The notes under the pieces were generated by a model that did no database searches, was not told where the DNA came from, and saw only the letters and a program-made list of their open reading frames with translations. The translations under genes were made by a program, and so were the position numbers. DNA of 36,885 nt from Muribaculaceae bacterium (GTDB lineage: Bacteria > Bacteroidota > Bacteroidia > Bacteroidales > Muribaculaceae). The DNA lies in assembly GCA_029060285.1 (NCBI GenBank), contig JAIDUH010000122.1, positions 1-36,885 on the forward strand, written 5' to 3'. Below, piece by piece: positions 8,475 to 16,388 of the stretch (position 1 is its first letter; each line of letters begins with the position of its first letter).

Positions 8475-9698
8475 ATGAGCATACCTCCCAAACATAGCCG
8501 CAATTCAGACTGTGGGTTTTCACGCAGCACTCAATCTTTCGGAAAGAAAGGTAAGACTTTATTTGCACTTTTTGTATTGATTGGAGCTTCGCTGATTGTC
8601 AATTGTAATAGACCAAACCAATCATCTGCATCAGTTCCTGAAGTGAAAGTTGCTGAGGTAGATACAGCCTCTGTAGATGTCTATGGTGAATATGAAGGCG
8701 ATATCCGGGCCAGGCAATCGGTGGAGGTCACTGCTCGTGTGGAAGGAGTCCTGGAGAAAATGCTTTTCAAAGAAGGCTCTTACGTAACAAAAGGTCAGAC
8801 TCTGTTTGTCATCGACCCTAAGCTCTATCAGGCAAGGCTGGAGCGTTCTCAAGCCCAACTTGACCGTGCTAAGGCTCTGCTTGATAAAGCAAAGCGGGAT
8901 CTTAACCGTATACGTCCCCTCTATACCCAGAAGGCTGCCTCGCAGCTCGATCTTGACAATGCCGAGGCTGCCGTGGAATGCGCTGAGGCAGACGTGGAAA
9001 TTTGTAAGGTAGATCTTTTAGAGTCGAAGATCACTCTCGGTTATACTCGTGTGGTTGCCCCGATTTCAGGCTATATCTCTGAAAGGATGATTGATGTAGG
9101 GGCTCTTGTAGGTCCCGGAGGGCGCTCCCTGCTTGCTACAATAGTTAGGAGTGATACAGTTCTTGTAGATTTTCAGATGACTTCCTTGGAATACCTCAAA
9201 AGCAAGGATCGTAATGTCAACATAATGTGTGAAGATGGCAGTGTTTGTTTCAAAAAGCTTCCCTCTTATGTCAATATCACGCTTGCCGATGGATCTGAGT
9301 ATCCTTATCAGGGGATAGTTGATTTCGCAGATCCTGTCGTGGATACTAAAACCGGCACATTCACTGTGCGTGCAGAGATGCCTAATCCCGATGGGTGTCT
9401 GCTCCCGGGAGAGACTACAAAAGTCAAGGTCCTTCTTGATGTCCTGAAAGGAGCTATGACGGTGCCTGCGGTCGCTGTGCGTGGAGAAGGAAGTGATAAA
9501 TATGTTTTCGTCGTTTCTTCCGATGGCGCAGTGGAGAAGCGTCAGGTTTCAGTTGGAGAGATTGTAGGGAAACAGATCGTTGTGACTGCTGGTCTTAAAG
9601 CAGGGGAGATGGTAGCTGTAGATAAGTTTGATCTCTTCTCCAATGGCATTGTTGTGAATCCTGTGAGTAATTCTAAAAAAGCGGTCAGGCCGCAATAG
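8475..9698 (+). CDS. RND-type efflux periplasmic adaptor (HlyD/AcrA family)
   Basis: A 407-residue adaptor that would bridge an inner-membrane pump and an outer-membrane channel. After an unusually long N-terminal stretch there is a hydrophobic segment (LFALFVLIGASLIVNC, Cys44). The lipobox is poor, with Asn before Cys, so lipidation is uncertain. The order is barrel-sandwich half (EVTARVEGVLEKMLFKEGSYVTKGQTLFVIDP), coiled-coil hairpin at about 115-185, second half (YTRVVAPISGYISERMIDVGALVG) and membrane-proximal beta domains. The outer-membrane factor follows 11 bases later, but the RND pump normally encoded between them is absent. No clear promoter is visible in 8369-8474. Confidence 0.88.
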   Translation: MSIPPKHSRNSDCGFSRSTQSFGKKGKTLFALFVLIGASLIVNCNRPNQSSASVPEVKVAEVDTASVDVYGEYEGDIRARQSVEVTARVEGVLEKMLFKEGSYVTKGQTLFVIDPKLYQARLERSQAQLDRAKALLDKAKRDLNRIRPLYTQKAASQLDLDNAEAAVECAEADVEICKVDLLESKITLGYTRVVAPISGYISERMIDVGALVGPGGRSLLATIVRSDTVLVDFQMTSLEYLKSKDRNVNIMCEDGSVCFKKLPSYVNITLADGSEYPYQGIVDFADPVVDTKTGTFTVRAEMPNPDGCLLPGETTKVKVLLDVLKGAMTVPAVAVRGEGSDKYVFVVSSDGAVEKRQVSVGEIVGKQIVVTAGLKAGEMVAVDKFDLFSNGIVVNPVSNSKKAVRPQ

Positions 9699-9709
9699 GA
9701 GGAATCAAT

Positions 9710-11125
9710 ATGAAAGGGTTAACAGCTTTTGCAGTTGCCTTGACGGCAATATTGTTGTCGGCATGTTCCGGTGTGAAGGGTCTGAAAGATCCCTATGTGC
9801 ATCATTTTGATGATTTCTCCAAGATTGATTATGTGGATTCTTTGTGCCTTGCCGATCTCGAATGGTGGAATTTCTATTCCGATTCTACGCTTTGTTCTAT
9901 TCTGGAAAGGGTTGTCTACAACAACCGTGACCTTCTAAAGTCAGAAGCCCGTTTGGAGCAGATACGTCAACTTTATGGAATCTCAAAGACTAATCTTTTG
10001 CCTGAAATAGGTTTCGAAGCTTCCACAGAATATGAGACCACCGATTTTGGAGGAAGGGGAGCTAATACGAGTCCTACCTACAAGCTCACAATACCGGTGG
10101 CATGGGAAATTAACCTATGGGGATCCCAGATATGGGGTCGTAGGGAAGCAGAAGCCGAATATCATGCCACTGAAGAGGATTCCCGTGCACTGAAAATGGA
10201 ACTCATTGCGCAGACGGCTGAAGCATATTACACTTTGATGGCTTTGGAGAATGAGTTGTCTATCGTGCGGCGCACAATGGAAACTCGTGAAGAGTCTGTC
10301 AGGATTGCAAAACTCCGTTATGAGGGTGGATTGACTTCCGAGATGCTTTATAATCAGACATTGGTGGAATATTCCTCTGCAGCAGCCCTTGTCCCTGCTT
10401 TGGAGCAGAAGATGTATGCTACCCGCAATAAACTGAATCTCCTGATGGGAGAAGTGCCGCAAGACATAAATAATATTGGACGTTTCCCTAATACTTTTGT
10501 CGGTCCCGAGCAACTTCCTGCAGGTATGCCGTCAGATCTTTTGAAACGTCGTCCCGATATCCGTGCCGCAGAGCAGAGGCTCAAGGCTGCGAAGGCTAAT
10601 GTTGGCGTGACTTATGCCGATCGGTTTCCGTCCTTCCACATAAGTTTTCTTCCAGGATTGGAAAATGATGGACTTACTAATTTTTTGAAGTCTCCATATC
10701 AAGATTTTATAGGATCTTTGGCAGGCCCGCTCATCGATTTTGGACGTCGGAAAAAGAAATACAAGGCTGCAATAGCTGCTTATGAAGAAGCGCGTCTCGA
10801 CTATGAAGATGTAGTGTTGAAGGCTTTTACGGAAGTCAATACGATCCTTCATACCTACTATCATGTCCAGGAATCCTTCTATCGCACCAAGGAACTGCGG
10901 GATGCTTCGGCAGAATACGTGCAGTTGGCGCAACTTCAGTTTCGCGCCGGTATGATCAACTATATCGACGTGCTCGATGCCCAGCGTAGCTACTTCGATG
11001 CTCAGATAGCCTTCTCCAATGCTATACGCGACCAATACATAGCCCTCGTCAATATCTATAAGGCTCTCGGCGGCGGCTGGCGCCACAATCCCAAGATCCA
11101 CAAGGATAACGAAAGCTCAGAATAA
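9710..11125 (+). CDS. Outer-membrane efflux lipoprotein (TolC/NodT family)
   Basis: A 471-residue outer-membrane channel subunit with lipobox LLSAC (Cys19). Two OEP repeats are seen: EWWNFYSDSTLCSILERVVYNNRDLL at the start, then PSDLLKRRPDIRAAEQRLKAAKANVG at about 276-301, which is the hallmark of the RND-associated NodT/OprM group. The C-terminal half has YVQLAQLQFRAGMINYIDVLDAQRSYFDAQ. A good ribosome site (AGGAGGAAT) lies just before the ATG. It is coupled to the adaptor at 8475. A second TolC-like protein at 29525 belongs to a different, ABC-driven pump. Confidence 0.9.
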   Translation: MKGLTAFAVALTAILLSACSGVKGLKDPYVHHFDDFSKIDYVDSLCLADLEWWNFYSDSTLCSILERVVYNNRDLLKSEARLEQIRQLYGISKTNLLPEIGFEASTEYETTDFGGRGANTSPTYKLTIPVAWEINLWGSQIWGRREAEAEYHATEEDSRALKMELIAQTAEAYYTLMALENELSIVRRTMETREESVRIAKLRYEGGLTSEMLYNQTLVEYSSAAALVPALEQKMYATRNKLNLLMGEVPQDINNIGRFPNTFVGPEQLPAGMPSDLLKRRPDIRAAEQRLKAAKANVGVTYADRFPSFHISFLPGLENDGLTNFLKSPYQDFIGSLAGPLIDFGRRKKKYKAAIAAYEEARLDYEDVVLKAFTEVNTILHTYYHVQESFYRTKELRDASAEYVQLAQLQFRAGMINYIDVLDAQRSYFDAQIAFSNAIRDQYIALVNIYKALGGGWRHNPKIHKDNESSE

Positions 11126-11266
11126 ACAAAACTTCCGGGGTCCCGCCTTTTCCCCACTTTTCTAAAAATAAGTATACCCTCTCGCCTGCATTCAGGATCG
11201 ATCCTCTTTTTTTAAAGCTACACATGACATTACTGCACAATACTTTCTCGATTTCATAAAATAAAA

Positions 11267-11319
11267 CTGATTATGCAAGTTGCATTATGTAAAAAGCATA
11301 ATGCAACTTGCATAATCAG
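11267..11319. terminator. Perfect 23-bp inverted repeat, possible bidirectional terminator
   Basis: The arms at 11267-11289 and 11297-11319 are perfectly complementary around a 7-base TAAAAAG loop. It lies between convergent genes (efflux factor on plus, lipoprotein on minus), the place for a bidirectional terminator. The stem is AT-rich and has no strong U-tract, so a different role cannot be excluded. Confidence 0.5.
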
Positions 11320-11343
11320 TATTAAGCTCTTTATTTGTATGGT

Positions 11344-11895
11344 CTATTTATCGTTTTTGGGCACGGTCAATGTCAACGTATCCCCGTCAATCCGTTTGCC
11401 GGCATATGTGATATGATCATCAAAATGAGGCTCTTTATTTTCCCATACCAGACGATGTGAATATTCAAACTCATAGACAGAATTGATGGCGGTGATACCG
11501 AACTTCATCTTCAGATTGTGTGAGGAATCTCCATCGAGCTCTCCGAAATAAAGGCCATAAAGTTTATCTGTCCAGATACCTGTCCACACCGTCCCGTAGA
11601 AATGCGGTAAATAAGCTCGGGTCTGATTTGAAAGGTCGTTTCTTTTCCACAGCACGTCAAAAACTTTGTCGCCTGTTTCTATCCACATCGGTTCTCCCAC
11701 CCAATTGCCGTTGACTGCCGGATCAAGCATATTGTTGCCTTCTTCATCCACGAGGTTGAGTCTTATTCCAGCCGGGTATATATCCCAGATCACAAAATCA
11801 TCATCCGGCATATCGTCATTATTGTCTGAGCATGCTGCCACTGTCATAAGCATCGTGACTGCCGTTAGGAAGTAAAAGAATCTCTTCATATTCAT
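11344..11895 (-). CDS. Hypothetical lipoprotein
   Basis: A 183-residue lipoprotein with signal MNMKRFFYFLTAVTMLMTVAAC (lipobox Cys22) and an acidic linker DNNDDMPDDD after the Cys, an outer-membrane or surface feature common in Bacteroidetes. The mature protein looks beta-rich (FGITAINSVYEFEYSHRLVWE, KRIDGDTLTLTV) and could be a small lipocalin-like or Ig-like fold; I do not recognise a family. A start at the second Met, two codons later, is equally possible. A full Bacteroidetes promoter lies at 11948-11979. It is monocistronic and convergent with the efflux operon. Confidence 0.75.
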   Translation of the reverse strand: MNMKRFFYFLTAVTMLMTVAACSDNNDDMPDDDFVIWDIYPAGIRLNLVDEEGNNMLDPAVNGNWVGEPMWIETGDKVFDVLWKRNDLSNQTRAYLPHFYGTVWTGIWTDKLYGLYFGELDGDSSHNLKMKFGITAINSVYEFEYSHRLVWENKEPHFDDHITYAGKRIDGDTLTLTVPKNDK

Positions 11896-11947
11896 AGTCT
11901 ATGTTTAATATCTTAATAATCTAAAAATGAATTAATTCTCAATTCCG

Positions 11948-11979
11948 CAAAATTAGCGTTTTTTTTACATATCTGCAAA
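11948..11979 (-). promoter_or_regulatory. Bacteroidetes-type promoter of the lipoprotein at 11344
   Basis: On the minus strand TTTG (11979-11976) is followed after 20 bases by TAATTTTG (11955-11948), a full -33/-7 match. The leader to the ATG is about 45 bases. Confidence 0.65.
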
Positions 11980-12027
11980 AAATACCTATGCATTTTTTGA
12001 CTATTGAAAAAAAATATCAAGAATTAT

Positions 12028-12058
12028 TTTGCCATTCCGGATTTTATTCGTAATTTTG
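12028..12058 (+). promoter_or_regulatory. Bacteroidetes-type promoter of tRNA-Tyr
   Basis: TTTG (12028-12031), 19 bases, then TAATTTTG (12051-12058), ending 34 bases before the tRNA. An inverted pair GAAAC/GTTTC lies in the short tRNA leader. Confidence 0.7.
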
Positions 12059-12092
12059 CATCGTGAAACACGCGCGATGTGTAGTTTCATTC

Positions 12093-12175
12093 GGGCGAAT
12101 ACCAGAGTGGCCAAATGGGGCAGACTGTAAATCTGCTGGTTAATACCTTCGGTGGTTCGAATCCATCTTCGCCCA
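12093..12175 (+). tRNA. tRNA-Tyr (anticodon GTA)
   Basis: The acceptor GGGCGAA (12093-12099) pairs with TTCGCCC (12168-12174), with A at the discriminator position. The anticodon stem GCAGA/TCTGC encloses loop CTGTAAA with anticodon GTA at 12127-12129. A long variable arm and a GGTTCGAATCC T-loop are present, as expected for a class II tRNA-Tyr. The 3' CCA is not encoded. Confidence 0.96.
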
Positions 12176-12202
12176 CAACGTCATTCATTATTAATTTTTT
12201 TT

Positions 12203-12231
12203 CGCGGTGCCTTCGGGTCCCGCGTTTTTTT
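12203..12231 (+). terminator. Rho-independent terminator after tRNA-Tyr
   Basis: CGCGG (12203-12207) pairs with CCGCG (12220-12224) around an inner CC-TTCG-GG tetraloop stem, followed by seven T residues (12225-12231). It begins 28 bases after the tRNA. Confidence 0.85.
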
Positions 12232-12251
12232 ATGTATTTTTTATCGGTTGT

Positions 12252-12281
12252 GAAACTATCCGACTCAATTCAGCGACTAAT
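12252..12281 (+). promoter_or_regulatory. Candidate ECF-type promoter of the second sigma factor
   Basis: GAAACTAT (12252-12259), 17 bases, then CTAAT (12277-12281), 20 bases before the ATG. Elements and gap match those in front of the paralogous sigma gene at the left edge, so both may be read by one of the two sigma factors. Confidence 0.5.
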
Positions 12282-12301
12282 GATATAAACAAAATTAAAC
12301 G

Positions 12302-12880
12302 ATGATTACGCTGACTACAACGAAAACGTCTTCCTCAATATTGGGAGTCTTGACAGATATGCTCATGCGCTTTGCATCATCATTGGGAGTCGCTCCGGAA
12401 TCGAGACGGCTTGAGCTTATTTTCACTGAGACCATCCGGAGTCATGACGCAATGATCAAGCGCATATGCCGTGGATATGCCGCTAATCCTCAGGATCTTG
12501 AAGACCTCTATCAAGATGTGCTCGTCAATATCTGGCGTGGACTACAATCATTTCGATCAGAATCCTCGACGCGCACTTGGGTATATCGGATTGCGCTCAA
12601 CACATGCGTCTCCACGCTTCGCGCAAGAAGCAACCGCCCCTCCCGGTCTTCACTCGAAGATGTGATTTTAGTTGCGGATGATTCTCTGGAGAAACGCGAG
12701 GTCATCAAAGACCTTTACGAGTGCATAGCTACTCTGAATCCCATCGATAAGGCAATCATGATGATGTGGCTCGATGAATACTCTTACGATGAAATTGCTG
12801 AGACGATAGGTCTAAAACGCAACAACATAGCCACTCGTCTCCATCGGACGAAAGAAAAACTCAAAGAAAAGTTTAAATAA
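12302..12880 (+). CDS. ECF-type RNA polymerase sigma factor
   Basis: A 192-residue group IV sigma factor. Region 2 is at about 42-110, with DLEDLYQDVLVNIWRG at 65-80 and RTWVYRIALNTCVSTLR at 91-107. Region 4 is at about 134-188, with AIMMMWLDEYSYDEIAETIGL and the recognition helix RNNIATRLHRTKEKL. It is paralogous to the partial sigma factor at 1-605. A small membrane protein follows 99 bases later and is a candidate partner or anti-sigma. The candidate promoter at 12252-12281 resembles that of the paralogue, suggesting self- or cross-control. Stimulus and targets are unknown. Confidence 0.94.
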   Translation: MITLTTTKTSSSILGVLTDMLMRFASSLGVAPESRRLELIFTETIRSHDAMIKRICRGYAANPQDLEDLYQDVLVNIWRGLQSFRSESSTRTWVYRIALNTCVSTLRARSNRPSRSSLEDVILVADDSLEKREVIKDLYECIATLNPIDKAIMMMWLDEYSYDEIAETIGLKRNNIATRLHRTKEKLKEKFK

Positions 12881-12979
12881 TAATCAGGAATGCATAATTA
12901 AACTCAGCGTATGCGACTGAAATTAAATTTATCTTCATAAATACTTAACCTTTAATCCTTTAAATTAATATTTAAAGAT

Positions 12980-13525
12980 ATGGATAATCTTAAAAAAGAC
13001 TGGCAGAATAGCAATGTGGCTATCCAGAGTGAATCAAATTCGTATGACAGGATCATCAACGGCAAACGCCGTACTGCACTTGAAAATCTCGCTGATCGCT
13101 ATCGCAGGTTCTCAAATGTGGCATTGGCTCTTATTTTGCTGAGTTTTTCATGGATATTAAATCCCAATATGTTCCCCGACAATTATCGTCTTAGGATTGC
13201 TGTGGGCGTGGCGTTCGCTATTTTCGCGTTGGTGGCGTCGATTATGGACAGGTGGCTCTATCAGGGCATTCAGGGTATCGATGTAGTTGCGATGCCGGTC
13301 TCCCAAGTGATTCAGAAGGCTTTATTCTATCGTAAGCGTCATCTGCAGTTTATCGCCATTCTCCTTCCGGCCGTATTGGCGATCATTGGATTCATAGCAT
13401 GGTCAATGGATAACCTTTATTTCAGGCTTGGAATCTTGATAGGTTTCATTACCGGAACAGCTCTTGGCCTACGCCAACTTTTCGCTTTCCTTGCCGACTA
13501 TCGCACCATTACTTCCGATAAATAA
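12980..13525 (+). CDS. Four-helix membrane protein, possible anti-sigma partner
   Basis: A 181-residue protein with a soluble N-terminal 40 residues (DNLKKDWQNSNVAIQSESNS, then a basic GKRRTALENLADRYRR helix) and four predicted membrane helices near 43-62, 72-93, 122-144 and 149-170. I do not recognise a named family. In Bacteroidales a short cytosolic head of the type MDxLKxxW followed by membrane helices is common in proteins encoded just after ECF sigma genes, so an anti-sigma or sigma-modulating role is plausible but unproven. A zinc anti-sigma motif (HxxxCxxC) is absent. Confidence 0.6.
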   Translation: MDNLKKDWQNSNVAIQSESNSYDRIINGKRRTALENLADRYRRFSNVALALILLSFSWILNPNMFPDNYRLRIAVGVAFAIFALVASIMDRWLYQGIQGIDVVAMPVSQVIQKALFYRKRHLQFIAILLPAVLAIIGFIAWSMDNLYFRLGILIGFITGTALGLRQLFAFLADYRTITSDK

Positions 13526-13533
13526 TACATCTC

Positions 13534-13578
13534 CCAATTAGCCCAATTCGACTAATTAGCCCAATTTGACTAATTCTC
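13534..13578 (+). repeat. Nonamer array abutting the PAP2 stop codon
   Basis: Five exact 9-base units (for example CCAATTAGC at 13534-13542, CTAATTAGC at 13552-13560). The last unit ends at 13578, immediately before the minus-strand stop codon at 13579-13581. The unit is the same as in the array before recG at 34498-34560. Confidence 0.75.
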
Positions 13579-14208
13579 TTAAAACCGAAATCCCAACACC
13601 ACCCCGGCGCTCGTCTCGCTCACGGCAGGCACGAGCGCCACTTCATGCTTGCGCATATATGGATGCGTGAAGATCATGGCGCTCGCAGCCCCTATGGCTG
13701 CCCCGGCTGCCACATCCCACCAATGATGTTTCCTCCCATACACTCGTCCCCATGCAGTATATGTTGATAAGGCATAGGCGGGGATGCTCCATTTCCATCC
13801 ATAACGCCGTCCTATGAAGGTTGCGGCAGCGAAAGTCACAGATGTGTGTCCCGAGGGGAAGGAATGGGTATTGCTGAAGTCCGGGCGCTTTTCTTTTATT
13901 GTGTATTTCAATATCAGGGTTGCCCCTGCTGTGGCTGCCGCTGTAAATGCTCCCTCCTTGAGCCCTTCCCAATCTTGCTGGATCAGAGTTGCTGCAAGTG
14001 CCGCCGCCGGAAGTGTCACTGCCACTACATCTGTTGATGTCCTGATCCCTTTCCGGGTGCCCGACAGAGAGAAAGACGTCTCTTCTGCATATGTGTTAAA
14101 AGGCAATATCAAAGAGATGGCCATGGTCAGTAGAATCAGGTTTTCCCTTATGATTGAGATTCCTTTTAACCTAAATATTAGTCTGTTTGTCAGTTTCTGG
14201 GCAGTCAT
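13579..14208 (-). CDS. PAP2-family phosphatase
   Basis: A 209-residue periplasmic or membrane-associated acid phosphatase of the PAP2 superfamily. All three catalytic motifs are present: KYTIKEKRP at 101-109, PSGH at 118-121 with the catalytic His, and R155-x5-H161-x3-D165. An N-terminal hydrophobic segment (LILLTMAISLILPFNTYA) looks like a signal peptide with cleavage after Ala41. Substrates of the family include undecaprenyl diphosphate, phosphatidylglycerol phosphate and lipid A phosphates; the sequence does not choose among them. The gene is convergent with the sigma/membrane pair and divergent from the 5-alpha-reductase operon. Confidence 0.88.
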   Translation of the reverse strand: MTAQKLTNRLIFRLKGISIIRENLILLTMAISLILPFNTYAEETSFSLSGTRKGIRTSTDVVAVTLPAAALAATLIQQDWEGLKEGAFTAAATAGATLILKYTIKEKRPDFSNTHSFPSGHTSVTFAAATFIGRRYGWKWSIPAYALSTYTAWGRVYGRKHHWWDVAAGAAIGAASAMIFTHPYMRKHEVALVPAVSETSAGVVLGFRF

Positions 14209-14240
14209 TTTGCAAATGTCGCTTTATTTTAGTAAATTTG
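14209..14240 (+). promoter_or_regulatory. Promoter of the 5-alpha-reductase/OYE/SDR operon
   Basis: TTTG (14209-14212), 20 bases, then TAAATTTG (14233-14240). The leader before the ATG at 14311 is about 65 bases. The -33 box abuts the start codon of the divergent PAP2 gene. Confidence 0.7.
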
Positions 14241-14310
14241 CACTTGATTATTGACAGAAGTGTCTTTTTTGTTCTTAAACAACGGCACTCCACTATAAGT
14301 CTATATATTC

Positions 14311-15090
14311 ATGAACGGAATTTTCGACCCAATAGTGTTCCGCACAGTCGAATATGTCATGATTGCACTTGCTGTCATGGTCTTTGCGGGACTACGCTTC
14401 ATAACGCCGGGCTACGGTATATTTTACACCCCAAAATGGGGTCCTTCAGTTGGCAATCGTCTTGGATGGGTGGTGATGGAGGCTCCTGTCTTCATCTGCA
14501 TGGCTGTCTTATGGGCTTGTTCTGACCGTCGCTCCGAGACGGCATTGATAGCGATGGCATCTCTTTTCATGCTCCATTATTTCCAGCGCTCTTTCATTTT
14601 CCCGCTTCTCATCAAAGGGAAAAGCCGGATGCCTCTTTGCATCATCCTTATGGGTTGTGTCTTCAATGTGGTAAACGCTTACCTCATTGGAGGATGGCTC
14701 TTCTATGTGTCTCCTGTCGACGCTTATCCTGTCTCATGGCTTATGACTCCTAAATTCATAATAGGCACTTTGATTTTCTTTGCCGGAATGGGCATCAACC
14801 TGCAATCCGACTATATAATCCGCCATCTCAGGAAGCCCGGCGACCGGGGACATTACATCCCTAAAGGAGGGATGTTCCGATATGTGACGTCTGCCAATTA
14901 CTTTGGCGAATTCACTGAGTGGGTTGGATATGCGGTGCTCACATGGTCGCTTCCCGGAGTGATTTTTGCTCTTTGGACATTTGCAAATCTTGCTCCACGC
15001 GCTCGCTCTCTCCATGACCGTTACGTCAAGGAGTTTGGAGATGAATTTACAAGTCTTAATAGAAAATACATAATTCCATTCATATGGTGA
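14311..15090 (+). CDS. 3-oxo-5-alpha-steroid 4-dehydrogenase (SRD5A) homologue
   Basis: A 259-residue multi-pass membrane protein, the same length as human SRD5A1. The C-terminal steroid-dehydrogenase domain is strikingly like the animal enzyme: YIPKGGMFRYVTSANYFGE followed by EWVGYAVLTWS, then RARSLHDRYVKEF and a terminal KYIIPFIW. Asn196 and Glu200 in NYFGE match residues of the steroid/NADPH site in SRD5A enzymes. Expected reaction: NADPH-dependent reduction of a delta-4-3-ketosteroid to the 5-alpha product. It overlaps the OYE gene by seven bases, and an SDR follows, so a multi-step steroid or bile-acid pathway is likely. A different enone substrate remains possible. Confidence 0.88.
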   Translation: MNGIFDPIVFRTVEYVMIALAVMVFAGLRFITPGYGIFYTPKWGPSVGNRLGWVVMEAPVFICMAVLWACSDRRSETALIAMASLFMLHYFQRSFIFPLLIKGKSRMPLCIILMGCVFNVVNAYLIGGWLFYVSPVDAYPVSWLMTPKFIIGTLIFFAGMGINLQSDYIIRHLRKPGDRGHYIPKGGMFRYVTSANYFGEFTEWVGYAVLTWSLPGVIFALWTFANLAPRARSLHDRYVKEFGDEFTSLNRKYIIPFIW

Positions 15091-16313
15091 CAAGACTCGA
15101 CAGGCTCTTCACTCCCGGGAAAATCGGTCCTGTGGAATTGCGCAACCGCTCCATCCGTAGCGCTGCTTTCGAAGGAATGGGCAAAGACAATAATCCTACT
15201 GACATGCTTCGCGACTACCACTGGAGCGTGGCTGAAGGTGGGGTCGGAATGACTACTTTGGCTTATGCAGGCATCAACCGGTCTGCCCTCTCGTTTGAAA
15301 CTCAACTATGGCTTCGCCCCGAGATCGTAGGGTCGCTTCGTGAGATCACCGACGGAATACATGATCGCGGAGCAAAGGCCTCTATCCAGATCGGGCATTG
15401 TGGCAACATGACCCACATTAAGACAGCAGGCGGTATTCCGGTTGGGGCATCTTCCGGCTTCAATCTGTATTCTCCTACTATAGTGCGAGGATTGAAGAAG
15501 GATGAGCTTAAGCAGATGGCTCGCGATTTCGGCGATGCAGTGCGCACTGCTCGTGATGCGGGGTTCGATTGCGTGGAAGTTCATGCCGGCCATGGTTATC
15601 TTATATCACAATTCCTTTCCCCCTACACCAATCATCGTCGCGATGAGTTCGGAGGTTCGCTCGATTCCCGTATGCGCTTTATGCGTATGTGCATGGAAGA
15701 GGTGATGAAAGCTGCAGGAAGCGATATGGGTGTTTTGGTGAAGACAAATATGCGCGATGGTTTCAAGGGTGGGCTCGAGATTGATGATTGTCTGAGTGTC
15801 GCTAAAGAAATTGAAAACCTTGGAGCTCATGCCATAGTGTTGAGCGGTGGTTTTGTAAGTAAAGCCCCGATGTATGTCATGCGCGGTGAAATGCCGATCT
15901 ACACCATGACCTATTATATGAAGCTATGGTGGCTCAAATATGGAGTGCGCATGGTGGGTAAATATATGATACCGAAGGAGCCCTTTAGACCGCTCTATTT
16001 TCTGGAGGATGCAAAAAAATTCCGTAAGGAGCTAAAGTTGCCATTGGTCTACGTTGGCGGGGTAGTGGATGGAGAGAGCATGGATAAAGCACTTTCCGAA
16101 GGTTTTGAATTTGTCCAGATGGGACGCGCCTTGCTCAGGGAACCCGATTTTGTCAACAAACTTGCCGCAGAAGCGGCACATCATTGCGGCTGCGAACACG
16201 TCAACTACTGCATAGCCAGAATGTACAGCCGCGAAATGGCTTGCCACTGCACCCTCCCCGATCTTCCTCCTAAGATCCGCAAGGAAATCGAAAAAATAAG
16301 AGTTAAAGGTTAA
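15084..16313 (+). CDS. Old Yellow Enzyme-type NADH:flavin oxidoreductase (BaiCD-like)
   Basis: A 409-residue FMN TIM-barrel enone reductase. Visible: LFTPGKIGPVELRNR at 8-22, IQIGHCGN at 101-108, and H167-AG-H170-GY172 followed by QFLSPYTNHRRDEFGGSLDSR, the active-site loop. GGVVDGESMDKALSEG and FVQMGRALLREPDF bind FMN phosphate. The C-terminus has Cys368, 370, 376, 387 and 389, where iron-sulfur members have four spaced Cys; the pattern is atypical. Unlike full-length BaiCD it lacks the C-terminal FAD/NAD domain. Context with the 5-alpha-reductase and SDR suggests reduction of a steroid double bond (5-beta or delta-4/6); that is inference. Confidence 0.88.
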   Translation: MVTRLDRLFTPGKIGPVELRNRSIRSAAFEGMGKDNNPTDMLRDYHWSVAEGGVGMTTLAYAGINRSALSFETQLWLRPEIVGSLREITDGIHDRGAKASIQIGHCGNMTHIKTAGGIPVGASSGFNLYSPTIVRGLKKDELKQMARDFGDAVRTARDAGFDCVEVHAGHGYLISQFLSPYTNHRRDEFGGSLDSRMRFMRMCMEEVMKAAGSDMGVLVKTNMRDGFKGGLEIDDCLSVAKEIENLGAHAIVLSGGFVSKAPMYVMRGEMPIYTMTYYMKLWWLKYGVRMVGKYMIPKEPFRPLYFLEDAKKFRKELKLPLVYVGGVVDGESMDKALSEGFEFVQMGRALLREPDFVNKLAAEAAHHCGCEHVNYCIARMYSREMACHCTLPDLPPKIRKEIEKIRVKG

Positions 16314-16325
16314 GTGCTAAGTGTG

Positions 16326-16388
16326 ATCGTTAATAGCTAATCGCTAATCGTTGATCGTTAATAGTTGATAGTTGATCGTTAATCGTTG
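16326..16388 (+). repeat. Nine-unit heptamer array ending at the SDR start codon
   Basis: Nine exact 7-base units of consensus ATCGTTR (ATCGTTA, ATAGCTA, ATCGTTG and variants) fill 16326-16388; the ATG starts at 16389. Three looser units in the same family at 16299-16319 run across the stop codon of the flavoprotein gene. Confidence 0.8.

Noticed and set aside
16386..16388. TTG start for the SDR
   Set aside because: It is the last codon-sized piece of the heptamer array and is directly followed by an ATG.
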